NCBI GenBank assembly: GCA_015689735.1
Contig: WVSP01000005.1
Coordinates: forward strand, 1 to 64,000
From: Rhodobacterales bacterium LSUCC0031
Lineage (GTDB): Bacteria; Pseudomonadota; Alphaproteobacteria; Rhodobacterales; Rhodobacteraceae
Reading direction: 5' to 3'
DNA: 64,000 bases
The position numbers were made by a program, and so were the translations under genes. Below are positions 47,701 to 56,064 of the stretch, one piece after another. Every line of letters begins with the position of its first letter. Position 1 is the stretch's first letter. A model generated the notes under the pieces. It searched no databases, was not told where the DNA came from, and worked only from the letters and a program-made list of their open reading frames with translations.

Positions 47701-49166
47701 GCATCGCGCATCTGCGTCAATCCCCGCATTTCCGACCCGATGCAAAACGCATCCACCCCGCCTGCCGCCGCAGCAAGGGCCGCAGCATGTAAAATGAAGC
47801 GCGAATAGCTCCATTCATCTGGACCCGCATAGAGGACGGCACCTGGGCTAATCGTAAAATGATTGGCACGCGCCGTGCCAAAGAAGGAAGCCACCGCTGC
47901 GCCATTGGCCGCGCTGCGGTCAGGGCTTGCAGGCATGCCAGGGGCCAAGGCCGCGGTCATCCGGCCCCGCCATGGCAAGGGCGGTTGTTCGGCACGCCCA
48001 TAGGGGTCGGGCAAACCATTGCCTTGCAAGATCTCCATCAGCAAAAACGGATAGAGCATCACCTCTTGACCACCGTCGTGGATCGCTTGGATCGCTTCGA
48101 TCACCGAGGCATCGGCCGGTGTGCCGCCATAGATCGGCCGCCCGTCAACACGGGCTAGAATGCTCGCCTCTGCCCGACCAATCCCGCCGGCACGCCAAGG
48201 CATCTCGACCCCGTCAAGCGCGGTGTCCTCTACCTTAGGGCGCACCTTGCAGGTACCGGCGCGCAAATCATCGCCGAACCACGAATAAATGAGGCTGACC
48301 GATCGCAGATTGGGCAAGCTAGCGCGCATCTGCCCCAGCGCGCGATTGAAATCTGCCCCACCCGCTTGCGTGTTGGTGTTGATTGCCTTGCGATGGCCAA
48401 AGCCGTTCTCAAGCGTGATCTGGCGCGTCGAAAGCGCATATTCTCCAGTCCCCGGCATCAGCGCAACCGCGCGCACCAGATCAGCGGCCGCAGGCAAGAG
48501 CGCGCGCTTGGGTTGCGCCGGACGCACCACCTCAAAGGCGAATTGCGGCACCCTGTTGCCAAAAGGGGAAAGATCAAGATCTTCGATGACCACATAGGCA
48601 ATCCCGCGATAGGCCGGAACATGGCCTGCCCCTTCGACCGCCGCGATCAACGGATCGGGCATCTGGCTTTGGCTTCCTTGATAGACCCGCATCGCGATAC
48701 CGGTCTGATCCAGTTCTACGCCATCGGCCCAGATCCGCCCCACCCGGCGGATCTCGCCTTCGCACAGCGCAAGGGCGAGGCTCACGGAATAGCTATAGGT
48801 CGTCGTCACCGGCGTCGGTGCCGGACGCGGTGCAGCCCCCTTGCCGCGCCCGCCACCGCCGCCACCACTGGTGGTCACGGTCTCGACGAAATGCGTGGCC
48901 CAAATCACCTGACCGCTCAACCGCATCCGCCCGAAAAGCTGGGCAATCGGCGCGCCTTCGCTTGCACCTGTGATGCGGAAGCGGTCCACCCGACCTCGCT
49001 CGACAGGCTCGGATCCTGACCCCGTCGCCATCAGGCGTTGATCGATCACCCGGCCAAGCGTCGCACCGACTGCACGGCCGACAATCGCCCCCGACAACCC
49101 AAGGATTGGCCCCGTCGCCATACCTCCGATGGCCGCACCCGCGGCTGACAGTAGGATCGTCGCCAT
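44748..49166 (-). CDS. GTA host-specificity/tail hub protein (g15 megatron) with an extra domain
   Basis: 1472 residues; I recall about 1300 for RcGTA g15. It starts with a short Gly/Ala hydrophobic segment (about 10-45), a Gly-rich stretch at 100-107 and hub-like domains. A GTA TIM-barrel glycosidase-like domain begins near 440 (DEWSYSRFILHAAALA, DVYFHLDPLWADANIDFIAI, FRYKDLRGWW). The barrel resumes at 810 with PWIPGSKPVRFTEIGCPAVD after a roughly 168-residue insertion (640-807). The C-terminal tail/baseplate domain runs from about 940. It anchors the tail tip and helps reach the recipient cell. It lies four bases after g14. Confidence 0.92.
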   Translation of the reverse strand: MATILLSAAGAAIGGMATGPILGLSGAIVGRAVGATLGRVIDQRLMATGSGSEPVERGRVDRFRITGASEGAPIAQLFGRMRLSGQVIWATHFVETVTTSGGGGGGRGKGAAPRPAPTPVTTTYSYSVSLALALCEGEIRRVGRIWADGVELDQTGIAMRVYQGSQSQMPDPLIAAVEGAGHVPAYRGIAYVVIEDLDLSPFGNRVPQFAFEVVRPAQPKRALLPAAADLVRAVALMPGTGEYALSTRQITLENGFGHRKAINTNTQAGGADFNRALGQMRASLPNLRSVSLIYSWFGDDLRAGTCKVRPKVEDTALDGVEMPWRAGGIGRAEASILARVDGRPIYGGTPADASVIEAIQAIHDGGQEVMLYPFLLMEILQGNGLPDPYGRAEQPPLPWRGRMTAALAPGMPASPDRSAANGAAVASFFGTARANHFTISPGAVLYAGPDEWSYSRFILHAAALAAAAGGVDAFCIGSEMRGLTQMRDAQGFPAVTQLIALAAEVRALLPVAKLSYAADWSEYFGYQPQDGTGDVYFHLDPLWADANIDFIAIDNYMPLSDWRDGDDHADSSWGEIYDLDYLQANIAGGEGYDWYYPTQEARAAQRREPITDGQYGEPWTFRYKDLRGWWSQLHHNRINGPAGWAVAHGDRPDLWTPVAGATLAPVAGEFVEGRFRHAVEIVDAAGNYLSRVQSADFLSRQDTLYQVRLFYRAGTASYLRLTLDHRGAAVEWIYVVGPPGNLQPSILSGHVVQAVENITHVDGTFEFRCEIIPKSTDPRANFGFGPGNNIAGHTVVFVGLEVTARALHQTPWIPGSKPVRFTEIGCPAVDKGSNEPNKFFDPKSDESALPRHSSGRRDDVIQAQYLRAIMSYWDDPAHNPISAVYGGPMLAMDYAHVWAWDARPWPAFPNETGLWSDGANWRLGHWVTGRIEAAPLDRVVAELCEGAGVDDYDVSALFGLVRGHISGETESARARLQALMLSHGFQAVERDGKLVFLPLPRRSSALISQAETAYEHEDGGGISETRAAEVEVVGRVRVSHVAAEAGYEDRVAEAVFPGDGADGVTALDLPLAMTAPEGQAVAERWLAEARIARDQLRLILPPSRRALGAGEMVALQDGSTWRIDRIEDRGVREIEAVRVEPTSREPSDAVEEFVATTPYIAPVPVSPVFLDLPLLSGAEVEHAPHLAISAVPWPGTVAAYAAPAADGFVLNRLIERRAVIGRLVTPLRAAPAGLWDRGAALRVQLPAGQLAAADLGTVLNGGNVAAIGMGDEEDWEVIQFAGAQLVGENLWEIGMRLRGQQGTDAIMPAIWPEGSLFVLLDGAPVQIDLPIAARGLARHYRVGPALRAVDDASYVERVRAFRGVGLRPFAPAHLRARKQGDDLALTWVRRTRIDGDSWEGFDVPLGEASEQYLMRVWVDGAMRRETVLSAPVFTYAAAMRAGDGVAGGYAIEVAQLSDRYGPGPFTRIEIDD
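46746..47249 (-). other. Jelly-roll/CBM-like domain inserted in the g15 TIM barrel
   Basis: Residues about 640-807 of g15 separate two segments that are adjacent in typical GTA barrels (LRGWWSQLHHNRI and PWIPGSKPVRFTEIG). The insert has the layout of phage tail carbohydrate-binding jelly-rolls: HAVEIVDAAGNYLSRVQSAD, YQVRLFYRAGTASYLRLTLD, THVDGTFEFRCEIIP and FGFGPGNNIAG, then VVFVGLEVTA. The frame is intact. Domain identity is inferred from pattern, not from a search. Confidence 0.7.
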
Positions 49167-49170
49167 GTCT

Positions 49171-49602
49171 TTACATCCTTTCGGGAAACGCGAACCGCGC
49201 CACGATGCGCCGCGCCCAAGGCGGCGTCAGAGGGCTTTCCACGACCCCATGCCCGCTATAGGCATGGATAAAACGCGCCTCTTGGCCCGTCTCGGCTTGA
49301 AAACCCAGATGCTTGGCGACCCCGCCGTCTCGCATGCGAAACAAGATCACATCACCAATTGCCGCATCGCCCAGTACCTTGGGCTGCAAATGCCGAAGCG
49401 CGGCTTGCCAAAGCCGCTCCTGCCCCGAGGCTTCCGACCAATCAGGTGTATAGGGTGGTGCCAGTTCGGGTTCTTGACCCAATACTTCGCGCCACACTCC
49501 GCGCACCAAGCCAAGGCAATCGCACCCCGCGCCACGGCAACTGGCCTGATGCACATACGGCGTGCCAAGCCAGCCTCGCGCCGCCACAAGAACGGCGCTC
49601 AC
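49171..49602 (-). CDS. GTA NlpC/P60-family peptidase (g14)
   Basis: 143 residues. Catalytic Cys is in GCDCLGLVRGVW, with His in HLGFQ and HAYSGHGV. NlpC/P60 enzymes cut cell-wall peptides; in the RcGTA tail tip this protein probably opens the recipient peptidoglycan. The start is the GTG at 49602, which overlaps the g13 stop as GTGA and has GGGGAA seven bases upstream; a TTG at 49656 would extend 54 bases into g13. Confidence 0.9.
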   Translation of the reverse strand: MSAVLVAARGWLGTPYVHQASCRGAGCDCLGLVRGVWREVLGQEPELAPPYTPDWSEASGQERLWQAALRHLQPKVLGDAAIGDVILFRMRDGGVAKHLGFQAETGQEARFIHAYSGHGVVESPLTPPWARRIVARFAFPERM

Positions 49603-50483
49603 CGCCTGCTTCCCCCATCGCGCGCCGAGACGCGGCTGGGATGGGCCAGCAACCAATCATCACCCGGTAGATCCGGAAACCCACGAAAATTCAGGATATT
49701 GGCGAATTTCAGCCGACAGGTCTCCATCCGCTTATCGCATCCGGCACGAAGCTCTACTTGATCACCAACCGCCAGGTTAGCACGCAGCCGATCCCATAAC
49801 TCGACCCGCCGCAGATCACCGGCAACCCGGTCGATCTTGATCGCACCACCAAGCCCCTTGGCCGCGCCGGTGGTAATGCGGCAATGCCCGCGCTCGAACC
49901 AACGCGGCGCAAAGGCCCCGGTCAATGCCAGCATCAAGACACGGCTATTGGTGACCGCGACAATCTCGGCTTGAGTGTGAAATGCGGCGTCCGACAGATC
50001 GACACCACAGGCTCCATCACCCAAGACCGCCGCGCAGGCGCGCTGGTAAACACGACCCGTGGCTACATTCATCTGCGCGGACAACCCGCGCAATTCCGCG
50101 CGAAAGGCACCGCCCGATCGCGTCAGCTCGCCCAAGTTTCCACGAAACTGCAACACCCGGTTTTCCGGGGCGCTCCATTGCACAAGCCAAGTCTCGATCT
50201 GCGCCCCATCATAACGGCCTGCTGCGATATCGACCTCGGTGATTGCCGCATCGCTAAGGGCGCCCACCGCCTCGGTATTGTCAACGGCCAAGCCGGTGCT
50301 TTGGCTCAAGGCGCGCGCCGACAACCCTGTCTCGGGCCGAAATTCGCAACCATCAAAGGCCAAGGCACGATCATGATCGGTAAAGCCCAAGGTCAAGCCA
50401 TCGCCACGCGTCAGCCGCCAACAGCGGCAAACCTCGGTCGTCCCCGTGGCCAAATGTGTATCTAACCCCACAGGCCCGCTCAT
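49599..50483 (-). CDS. GTA baseplate hub protein (g13, DUF2163/BR0599 family)
   Basis: 294 residues. It begins with the DUF2163 region (CRCWRLTRGDGLTLGFTDHD). Conserved Cys residues in ACAAVLGDGACGVDL and AGCDKRMETCRLKFANILNF suit a metal or iron-sulfur site in the hub. FRGFPDLPGDDW is the family end motif. It overlaps g12 (ATGA) and g14 (GTGA). It connects the distal tail ring to the megatron. Confidence 0.9.
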   Translation of the reverse strand: MSGPVGLDTHLATGTTEVCRCWRLTRGDGLTLGFTDHDRALAFDGCEFRPETGLSARALSQSTGLAVDNTEAVGALSDAAITEVDIAAGRYDGAQIETWLVQWSAPENRVLQFRGNLGELTRSGGAFRAELRGLSAQMNVATGRVYQRACAAVLGDGACGVDLSDAAFHTQAEIVAVTNSRVLMLALTGAFAPRWFERGHCRITTGAAKGLGGAIKIDRVAGDLRRVELWDRLRANLAVGDQVELRAGCDKRMETCRLKFANILNFRGFPDLPGDDWLLAHPSRVSARDGGSRR

Positions 50484-51112
50484 AGCCGGATCTCCACCAC
50501 CGGCACGACAGGCACCTCGCCTGCTTGGAAGCTGGCGACGCTGGTTTGGATCATCTCGGTGTCAAAGCGCACCGGCACGTCAAATTCGAAACCGGCGGTG
50601 ATGACCTCGCCTGCATCAGGCGCCTCGGCAAAGGTGACAACCCCCGTGGCAAGATCGATGTCAAAATCGACGCCCAAGACCTGTTCATCTGTCGAAATCC
50701 CGACCAACACCGATCCCTCGACCGGCTTGGTGATCGGCCGCAGATAACCCTGCGCACCCTCACCATAGCGCTTGCTCAGTGAAAAATCGCGCTTCACCCC
50801 ATCGGCAATCGCGATCTCTTGGTCGCGAAAACCAGGGGAGGCCGACGGCAGGCAGCTTTTGTAATCTGCCCAATCCTTCCACCGAAAACCGAACATCTGC
50901 CCGCGCCGTGCCTCGAAAAAGGCGATCAGCACGGCGATATCATCCAAGGATCTCAGGCTCAAACCCGCATCATAGCGCCGCCGCGACTGCGCCCACGGCG
51001 TGTTGCGCTCCTCGAAGCCATTGGTCAACTGCACCACCTCGGTGCGCCGCTCTGGTCCACCCGATGAACCAAAACTCAGATTTGCCGGAAACCGAACTTC
51101 GTGAAATCCCAT
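50480..51112 (-). CDS. GTA distal tail protein (g12, DUF2460)
   Basis: 210 residues. MGFHEVRFPANLSFGSSGGP, RRYDAGLSLRSLDDIAVLIA and FEARRGQMFGFRWKDWADYK are the DUF2460 (TIGR02217) motifs. It forms the ring at the end of the tail tube. ATG 51112 follows GAGGAGGCAGGCC; an in-frame start 15 bases earlier is less likely. It ends in an ATGA overlap with g13. Confidence 0.92.
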   Translation of the reverse strand: MGFHEVRFPANLSFGSSGGPERRTEVVQLTNGFEERNTPWAQSRRRYDAGLSLRSLDDIAVLIAFFEARRGQMFGFRWKDWADYKSCLPSASPGFRDQEIAIADGVKRDFSLSKRYGEGAQGYLRPITKPVEGSVLVGISTDEQVLGVDFDIDLATGVVTFAEAPDAGEVITAGFEFDVPVRFDTEMIQTSVASFQAGEVPVVPVVEIRL

Positions 51113-51123
51113 GGCCTGCCTCC

Positions 51124-51789
51124 TCAACGGTTGCGCTGACCGCGCGCCAAGGCACGGCTCATCTGGGCGGCGATCTGTGTCTGGCTGCGCGCGAACCCCT
51201 GCACATCGGGTGTGGTGATGTTCATCACGACCTGCACCGGCCCACCGCCACCGCTTGCGGCCACACCCAAACGCCCATCAGGGCCACGGCGTAGCGGCAT
51301 GATCGCTTCCGGCCCCGCCTCCCCCATCAGCCCCATGCCACCGCGCATGGCAAAGCCCGTAGGCCCCTGCACCACCCCGCCCCGCGCAAAGGGCATCACG
51401 CGGCCTTGCGCGATCGCGCCACCATGCTGAAAGGGCAAGATGCTGCCGACCAGCCCATTGACCCCGTTTGCCAACGCCGCACCCAAGGCGTTCTGTACAG
51501 GCCGCATCGCGGTGTTATAGGCGGCATCCATCATGCTTTGCGCCACTCCACGCAGCGCATCCGATAACCGCATCCCGTCAAACACCACCCCGTCGAAGGC
51601 CCTGCGCAATCCGCCGCCAATGGCGCGGCTCATGCTCTGCACCTCGCGGCCGGTATATAGCAGGCTTCCCTGCATGCCCCGCAACTCAGCTTGGAAGGCC
51701 GCCGCCACATTCGCGGTTCCTGCCATCGTGACCTCCAGATCGGCGATCTGCACCTCAAGGGCATCAATACCCTCATCCATCCCGGTCAT
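51124..51789 (-). CDS. GTA tail tape measure protein (g11)
   Basis: 221 residues. LEVQIADLEVTMAGTANVAA is coiled-coil-like, followed by a central hydrophobic region (NTAMRPVQNALGAALANGVN) and a Gly-rich FQHGGAIAQGRVMPFARGG segment. GEAGPEAIMPLRRGPDGRLG is conserved in phage tape measures. The small size fits the short GTA tail. It overlaps g10.1 by 17 bases. Confidence 0.88.
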   Translation of the reverse strand: MTGMDEGIDALEVQIADLEVTMAGTANVAAAFQAELRGMQGSLLYTGREVQSMSRAIGGGLRRAFDGVVFDGMRLSDALRGVAQSMMDAAYNTAMRPVQNALGAALANGVNGLVGSILPFQHGGAIAQGRVMPFARGGVVQGPTGFAMRGGMGLMGEAGPEAIMPLRRGPDGRLGVAASGGGGPVQVVMNITTPDVQGFARSQTQIAAQMSRALARGQRNR

Positions 51790-51994
51790 TGCCCGTCTCC
51801 TGTGTCACCCTGTCTGGAAATCGCGCGATCAAGGCCTCTAGCCCCGCGCGCCCAAGCGGCGCCGACTCCGGCGCATCGCCAAGCATCAGCAAGAATTCCG
51901 CTGGGCTCAGCCGCCAAAACACCTCCGGCGCAAGGCCAAGCCCTTGGATACCCGCCCGCATCAAGGCCGCCCAATCAAAGGCCGCCGCGCTCAC
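51773..51994 (-). CDS. GTA tail assembly chaperone (g10.1, TIGR02216)
   Basis: 73 residues from a GTG start that overlaps the g10 stop (GTGA). FDWAALMRAGIQGLGLAPEV, then FWRLSPAEFLLML is the TIGR02216 signature. It is thought to guide tube polymerisation around the tape measure together with g10. Confidence 0.85.
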   Translation of the reverse strand: MSAAAFDWAALMRAGIQGLGLAPEVFWRLSPAEFLLMLGDAPESAPLGRAGLEALIARFPDRVTQETGNDRDG

Positions 51995-52305
51995 CCCGGC
52001 ACCCGAAAGGCCAGCACCAGCAACCGCGCGGCCACCCTTGCCGCCTCCAATGGCCCACCTTCGATATCGGCCGCCAAAAGATCAGCCAGATCGCCCTGCC
52101 ATCCGCCGCCACGCAGACCCGCGCAAACCAGTAAGAGCACGTCGCGCATCCGCAACGCGTCGCCCTCGAACCGCCCAACAAGATCAGCCAAGCTCTCGGC
52201 TTCCAGCCTTGTTTCCAGCTCCGCCAAGGCCCCGAGCGTCAGTTTCGCCACATGACGCTTCCCATCGATGACCAGAACCGCTTCACCCGCCCAAGGGTTA
52301 GCCAT
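51991..52305 (-). CDS. GTA tail chaperone (g10, GTA-gp10 family)
   Basis: 104 residues. GEAVLVIDGKRHVAKLTLGA, LAELETRLEAESLADLVGRF and DVLLLVCAGLRGGG match the GTA-gp10 family, related to phage tail assembly chaperones. It is three bases downstream of g9 and coupled to g10.1 by GTGA. Confidence 0.88.
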   Translation of the reverse strand: MANPWAGEAVLVIDGKRHVAKLTLGALAELETRLEAESLADLVGRFEGDALRMRDVLLLVCAGLRGGGWQGDLADLLAADIEGGPLEAARVAARLLVLAFRVPG

Positions 52306-52308
52306 CGC

Positions 52309-52722
52309 TCAGATCGCCGAAAAAATCAGCGCACCCGCCGAGGCCAACGACACCTCATAGGTCGCCTCGCCATCATGGCTGCCGGCATACTCGATCCCGG
52401 TGATTTGGAAATGCCCCTCCACGATCCCGAAATCGGGGATCACCACCTGGAATGCAGGCGTGGCCCCATCAAAAAAGATCTGCCGCGCGCGCGCATCCGT
52501 CGCGGCATCGCGAAACACCCCCGACCCCGAGATGCTGGCCGATTTCACCCCGCCCCCGGTCAATAGCTCACGCCAACCGCCCGCCGACTCTAGACTGGTC
52601 ACATCGATTTGTTCAGCATTGAAACTCAACCGCGTCGCCCGTAGCCCCGCCAGTGTCTCGAACACGCCGTTGCCATCCATATCGACCTTGACCAAAAGGT
52701 CCTTTCCACTTTGCGCAGACAT
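52309..52722 (-). CDS. GTA major tail (tube) protein (g9)
   Basis: 137 residues. SGKDLLVKVDMDGNGVFETL, LRATRLSFNAEQIDVTSLES and FRDAATDARARQIFFDGATP are highly conserved in RcGTA g9. It polymerises into the tail tube. AAGGA lies just upstream of two adjacent ATGs (52725, 52722); I used the second. Confidence 0.93.
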   Translation of the reverse strand: MSAQSGKDLLVKVDMDGNGVFETLAGLRATRLSFNAEQIDVTSLESAGGWRELLTGGGVKSASISGSGVFRDAATDARARQIFFDGATPAFQVVIPDFGIVEGHFQITGIEYAGSHDGEATYEVSLASAGALIFSAI

Positions 52723-52761
52723 CATATTTCCTTTTCACTAACAGAGAGATGAATGGCGTTT

Positions 52762-53172
52762 CTAAGCGTGTTCCGCATCGACCACGGCACGAAACCACAA
52801 TTCGATTTCCCGCCCCCCATCGCGTCGGAAAGCGCGGGCGCGCAAAAAGCGCAACGCGATCAACCGCCCATGCGACAAGGCAAGCTCCGCGTCGCTCAAA
52901 CGATCCGATATCGCTGCGGCCAACGTCTTGGCCGGACCAAACCCCGCACCTTGGCTGACCACGGTGACCGAAAAATCATGGATCGCGCCATCATGCGTCT
53001 TATCCGAGGCATCGCGCACCCGCTCAGGCCCCAAGACAAGGTAAAGCGGCGCCATTGGCCCCGAGGGCAGGGCATCATGCACTGCCCCCCCCGAAAGCGT
53101 GGCCACCGTCGGATCACTGCTCAACGCATCGAAAACCGCCGCCTGCAAGGCGGCCGACATGGCATAGCTCAT
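52762..53172 (-). CDS. GTA tail terminator/completion protein (g8, DUF3168)
   Basis: 136 residues. MSAALQAAVFDALSSDPTVA, PYLVLGPE-like LYLVLGPERVRDASDK and the end FRRDGGREIELWFRAVVD match DUF3168. It caps the tail at the head junction. The ATG at 53172 has GGAGG seven bases upstream and overlaps the g7 stop as ATGA. Confidence 0.9.
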   Translation of the reverse strand: MSYAMSAALQAAVFDALSSDPTVATLSGGAVHDALPSGPMAPLYLVLGPERVRDASDKTHDGAIHDFSVTVVSQGAGFGPAKTLAAAISDRLSDAELALSHGRLIALRFLRARAFRRDGGREIELWFRAVVDAEHA

Positions 53173-53498
53173 CGCCCAACCTCCTCGACAGCAAAGCAAC
53201 TCAGCCAGCGTGCAGCCGGGTCGACCTCATGCACCGCCGCGATCCGATATATGCGTGCGCCATCGCGAAACCGCATTGTCGCATCGGGACGCGCGGCTGC
53301 TCCCGGCGGCACCGCCCGCATGGTGATCACCAATTGCAAACGCGCAGCCTGATCCACCTCACGGCCTGCGCCACGCAGTGTTACCGCCGCCCAGATTTGC
53401 CCGCGCGCGGCCCAAACCTCGTGATATCCGCCCGACCCATCGGCGACCCGCGCTGGGGCCTCCAGCACAAGGCGACGGTTGAGATGATACGATCTCAT
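53169..53498 (-). CDS. GTA head-closure/stopper protein (g7)
   Basis: 109 residues. LNRRLVLEAPARVADGSGGY, HEVWAARGQIWAAVTLRGAG and RFRDGARIYRIAAVHEVDPA are the phage head-tail joining (gp16/SPP1 type) motifs. ATG 53498 overlaps the g6 stop (ATGA) and the gene ends in g8 (ATGA). Confidence 0.88.
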   Translation of the reverse strand: MRSYHLNRRLVLEAPARVADGSGGYHEVWAARGQIWAAVTLRGAGREVDQAARLQLVITMRAVPPGAAARPDATMRFRDGARIYRIAAVHEVDPAARWLSCFAVEEVGR

Positions 53499-54082
53499 GC
53501 ACCACCACCCCTCAGCCGGATCGGCCGATATGGCTCCAGCAAGACCGCGACCGCTTGCGGCACACCCTGCGCCGGATCGCTCTCCTGCCCCCAATAGCTT
53601 GCCGCGAGCATGATCACAGCCTGTTGCAGATCGGCGGGAATACCACCCCAATCCGCCCCAAAGCCCGCGTCGAACTCCACCTCAACCGACCCGGCATGTG
53701 CAGGTTGCACCAGTTGCGCCCCGGTCGCCACCAAGCGCGGGCGATGCATGTCGGGTTGCAAACGATAACTACCCGGGTCCACCGTGACGGATGTGCCATG
53801 GCGTGACAGCGTCCTAACGGCGTGGATCTCACGCACTGGGGCAAGCGGAAAAGGATGGGACCCCGCGCTTTGCCACTCCAGAACCGTCAGCAGAAATCGC
53901 CGCGCAAACAACGCCTTCCCAATGCGCGCCTCGATCGCGGCACAGGCCGCGCGCAAACACCGCTCAAGCACAGCATCTTGATTTACATCGTCCACGAAGC
54001 CTTGCGCCAACCGCAAATGCGCGGCGAGAACCGCGACAGGAAAGGCCGCGCTGGGGATCGCGGTCAATTCGACCATCATCAT
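53495..54082 (-). CDS. GTA head-tail connector/adaptor protein (g6)
   Basis: 195 residues. FPVAVLAAHLRLAQGFVDDV, CLRAACAAIEARIGKALFAR and LQQAVIMLAASYWGQES match the HK97 gp6-like adaptor family. It docks on the portal. The first of three ATGs (54082) has GGGAG eight bases upstream. It is separated from the capsid gene by a 164-base gap with a strong hairpin. Confidence 0.9.
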   Translation of the reverse strand: MMMVELTAIPSAAFPVAVLAAHLRLAQGFVDDVNQDAVLERCLRAACAAIEARIGKALFARRFLLTVLEWQSAGSHPFPLAPVREIHAVRTLSRHGTSVTVDPGSYRLQPDMHRPRLVATGAQLVQPAHAGSVEVEFDAGFGADWGGIPADLQQAVIMLAASYWGQESDPAQGVPQAVAVLLEPYRPIRLRGGGA

Positions 54083-54187
54083 TCTGTTATCTCCCGAATT
54101 CCTGCCGTCAAAGGGTGGGACGGTGCGCCATCCGCGCTGCTCAAGCGGAGAGACGCGCAGCTGGATCGCGTATGGCACACCGCCCCT

Positions 54188-54220
54188 CCCGCCCCACGAT
54201 CGTCGCCGTACGGGGGCGGG
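54188..54220 (-). terminator. Hairpin after the GTA capsid gene
   Basis: An 8-bp stem, CCCGCCCC with GGGGCGGG, lies 27 bases after the g5 stop on the minus strand. There is no U-run. It is the only sizeable non-coding gap inside the GTA cluster and may stabilise or attenuate the message so that capsid exceeds tail proteins. Confidence 0.6.
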
Positions 54221-54246
54221 GTTGCGTCGCTCCGCTTATCGACGGA

Positions 54247-55443
54247 TCAGGATTGACCGAACTTCAACAACTTGATCGCCGCGAAATCCGAAATCGCCCC
54301 ACCCACGCGCTTTGTGGCGTAGAAAAGAACATGTGGCTTGGCGCTGAAGGGGTCGCGCAGCACCCGCAGCTCGGGGCGTTCGGCAATGGTATAACCGGCG
54401 CCGAAATCGCCGAAAGCGATCGCCGTGCTGTCAATGGAAATATCGGGCATGTCCTCCGCAATCAGGACCGGATACCCCATCAACCGCGCTGGCTCACTGG
54501 CCGCCAGCCCGTCCGCCCAAAGGAAGCGCCCATCGGCATCCTTCATCTTGCGCACCGCACCCGCTGTTTTGGAGTTCATGACGAAGGTGGCATTTGCCCG
54601 GTACTGCGCCCCAAGCGCATAGACCAGATCGACAACCGCATCGGCAGGGTTTGCCGCGTCGAAATCACCAGCAGTACCAGTCACGACATAACCAAGCGTG
54701 CCCCAAGACCACGCATCATTGGGCATGACGAAGTTATTCAACATCCCCGAAGGGCGGCCCATCCCATCCCCATTGATAAAGGCATCCGCCTCGGCGCGGG
54801 CGAATTTGTCTGCGATACGGCCGGCCAACCAGCCTTCGATATCAAACGCCGCATCGTCGAGAAGGCGTTGCGACGCCTTGGGCATTGCCGACAATTCATG
54901 CAACGCAATCGAGATCCGCTCAATCTGCGGCGTCCCTGTCTCGGCGGTATCGGTCACCTCGTCGGCCCAGCCCGCGCCGGTATCGGTCGTGTCGATCAAC
55001 ACATCGAAACTGCTTGCTTCGACCTGCACAATGTTTGCAACGGCACGCAAACTCGCAGAACCGCGCAACACCGACTGGATCGTCTCGGCTGTCTGGGGAT
55101 CGACCAAATAGCCGCCTTCGGCATTGACCGCGGTGCTCATGCCCTTGCGCTCAATTTCAAGACCCCGCAACGCATCGTCATCACCATTGCGCAGATAGCT
55201 CGCCAAGGCCTTCCTATGCGGCGCGGCCTGGTCGATCTGCGATGAAAGTGCCGGGCGGGAATGGGTCGTCATCTTCGTGTTCAGCATGGCAATACGCTCT
55301 TCCTGCTTTTGAAACTTTGCCTTCATGTCGTCCTGAAACTGATTGAATTCGCACAAGAAGCCGCGCATGGCATCCTTCACGTCCGCAATCGCAAAAGGGG
55401 CCGCACGGGTATCGTCCGCCGCCCCTGATCGGGTCTCGGTCAT
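54247..55443 (-). CDS. GTA major capsid protein (g5)
   Basis: 398 residues, the RcGTA capsid length. An HK97-fold precursor: an N-terminal coiled scaffold (DDMKAKFQKQEERIAMLNTK), then the mature shell from about residue 100 (GGYLVDPQTAETIQSVLRGS, MPKASQRLLDDAAFDIEGWL, INGDGMGRPSGML). ATG 55443 has AGAGG eight bases upstream; earlier in-frame GTG/ATG codons are possible. The scaffold is expected to be removed by g4. Confidence 0.95.
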   Translation of the reverse strand: MTETRSGAADDTRAAPFAIADVKDAMRGFLCEFNQFQDDMKAKFQKQEERIAMLNTKMTTHSRPALSSQIDQAAPHRKALASYLRNGDDDALRGLEIERKGMSTAVNAEGGYLVDPQTAETIQSVLRGSASLRAVANIVQVEASSFDVLIDTTDTGAGWADEVTDTAETGTPQIERISIALHELSAMPKASQRLLDDAAFDIEGWLAGRIADKFARAEADAFINGDGMGRPSGMLNNFVMPNDAWSWGTLGYVVTGTAGDFDAANPADAVVDLVYALGAQYRANATFVMNSKTAGAVRKMKDADGRFLWADGLAASEPARLMGYPVLIAEDMPDISIDSTAIAFGDFGAGYTIAERPELRVLRDPFSAKPHVLFYATKRVGGAISDFAAIKLLKFGQS

Positions 55444-55473
55444 CTCCATCACCTCTGCTTTGGATGGTTGGGG

Positions 55474-56055
55474 TCAGCGGGGCTCGCGCGCCGCCAGCTT
55501 GGCACGGGCATCCTCGAACGCCTGTGTCAGTTCAATCAGGTCGTGATCAGCCTTGGCCTCATGGGCCGCGCTGGCCGAACCGACCCGCGCCTTGGGCAGC
55601 ATCGGGAATGTCACCAGCGACACTTCCCAAAGCTCCACCTCGGACAAAAGCCTACGCCCCTGCCCGTCTTTGGTCGCACGTAAAGTACGATAACCAATCG
55701 ACAATCCGTCGATTGCGCCCGCCGCGATCAGCGCCGCCGCCTCACGCGCCCGCGCCACTTCCATGAGCAAGCGCCCCTTGACGAACAGGCCACGGGCATC
55801 CTCGCGTACCTCGTCCCAGATCCCGATGGGCTCGGTTGGATCGTGCTGCCATAACATCCGCACCCGCCGCCCGGCACCGGCCAATCGCTTCAGACTGTCG
55901 CCATAAGCGCCGCGCTCGACGATATCGCCGCCCTGATCACATTCGCCAAACAGGCTCGCATAACCTGCGATCGCGTGATCATCGGTGACCTTCAATGCCT
56001 CGGCATCGAAGCGGGCGAATTTCGTCTCGATTTGAGATGGGAAAAACTCATTCAT
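55474..56055 (-). CDS. GTA prohead protease (g4, HK97 family)
   Basis: 193 residues. GYASLFGECDQGGDIVERGA, MLWQHDPTEPIGIWDEVRED (catalytic His) and GAIDGLSIGYRTLRA (catalytic Ser) define the U35 prohead protease fold. It cleaves the capsid N-terminal scaffold. The C-terminus is charged and helical. It is 30 bases before g5. Confidence 0.93.
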   Translation of the reverse strand: MNEFFPSQIETKFARFDAEALKVTDDHAIAGYASLFGECDQGGDIVERGAYGDSLKRLAGAGRRVRMLWQHDPTEPIGIWDEVREDARGLFVKGRLLMEVARAREAAALIAAGAIDGLSIGYRTLRATKDGQGRRLLSEVELWEVSLVTFPMLPKARVGSASAAHEAKADHDLIELTQAFEDARAKLAAREPR

Positions 56056-56064
56056 ATCAGAAAC

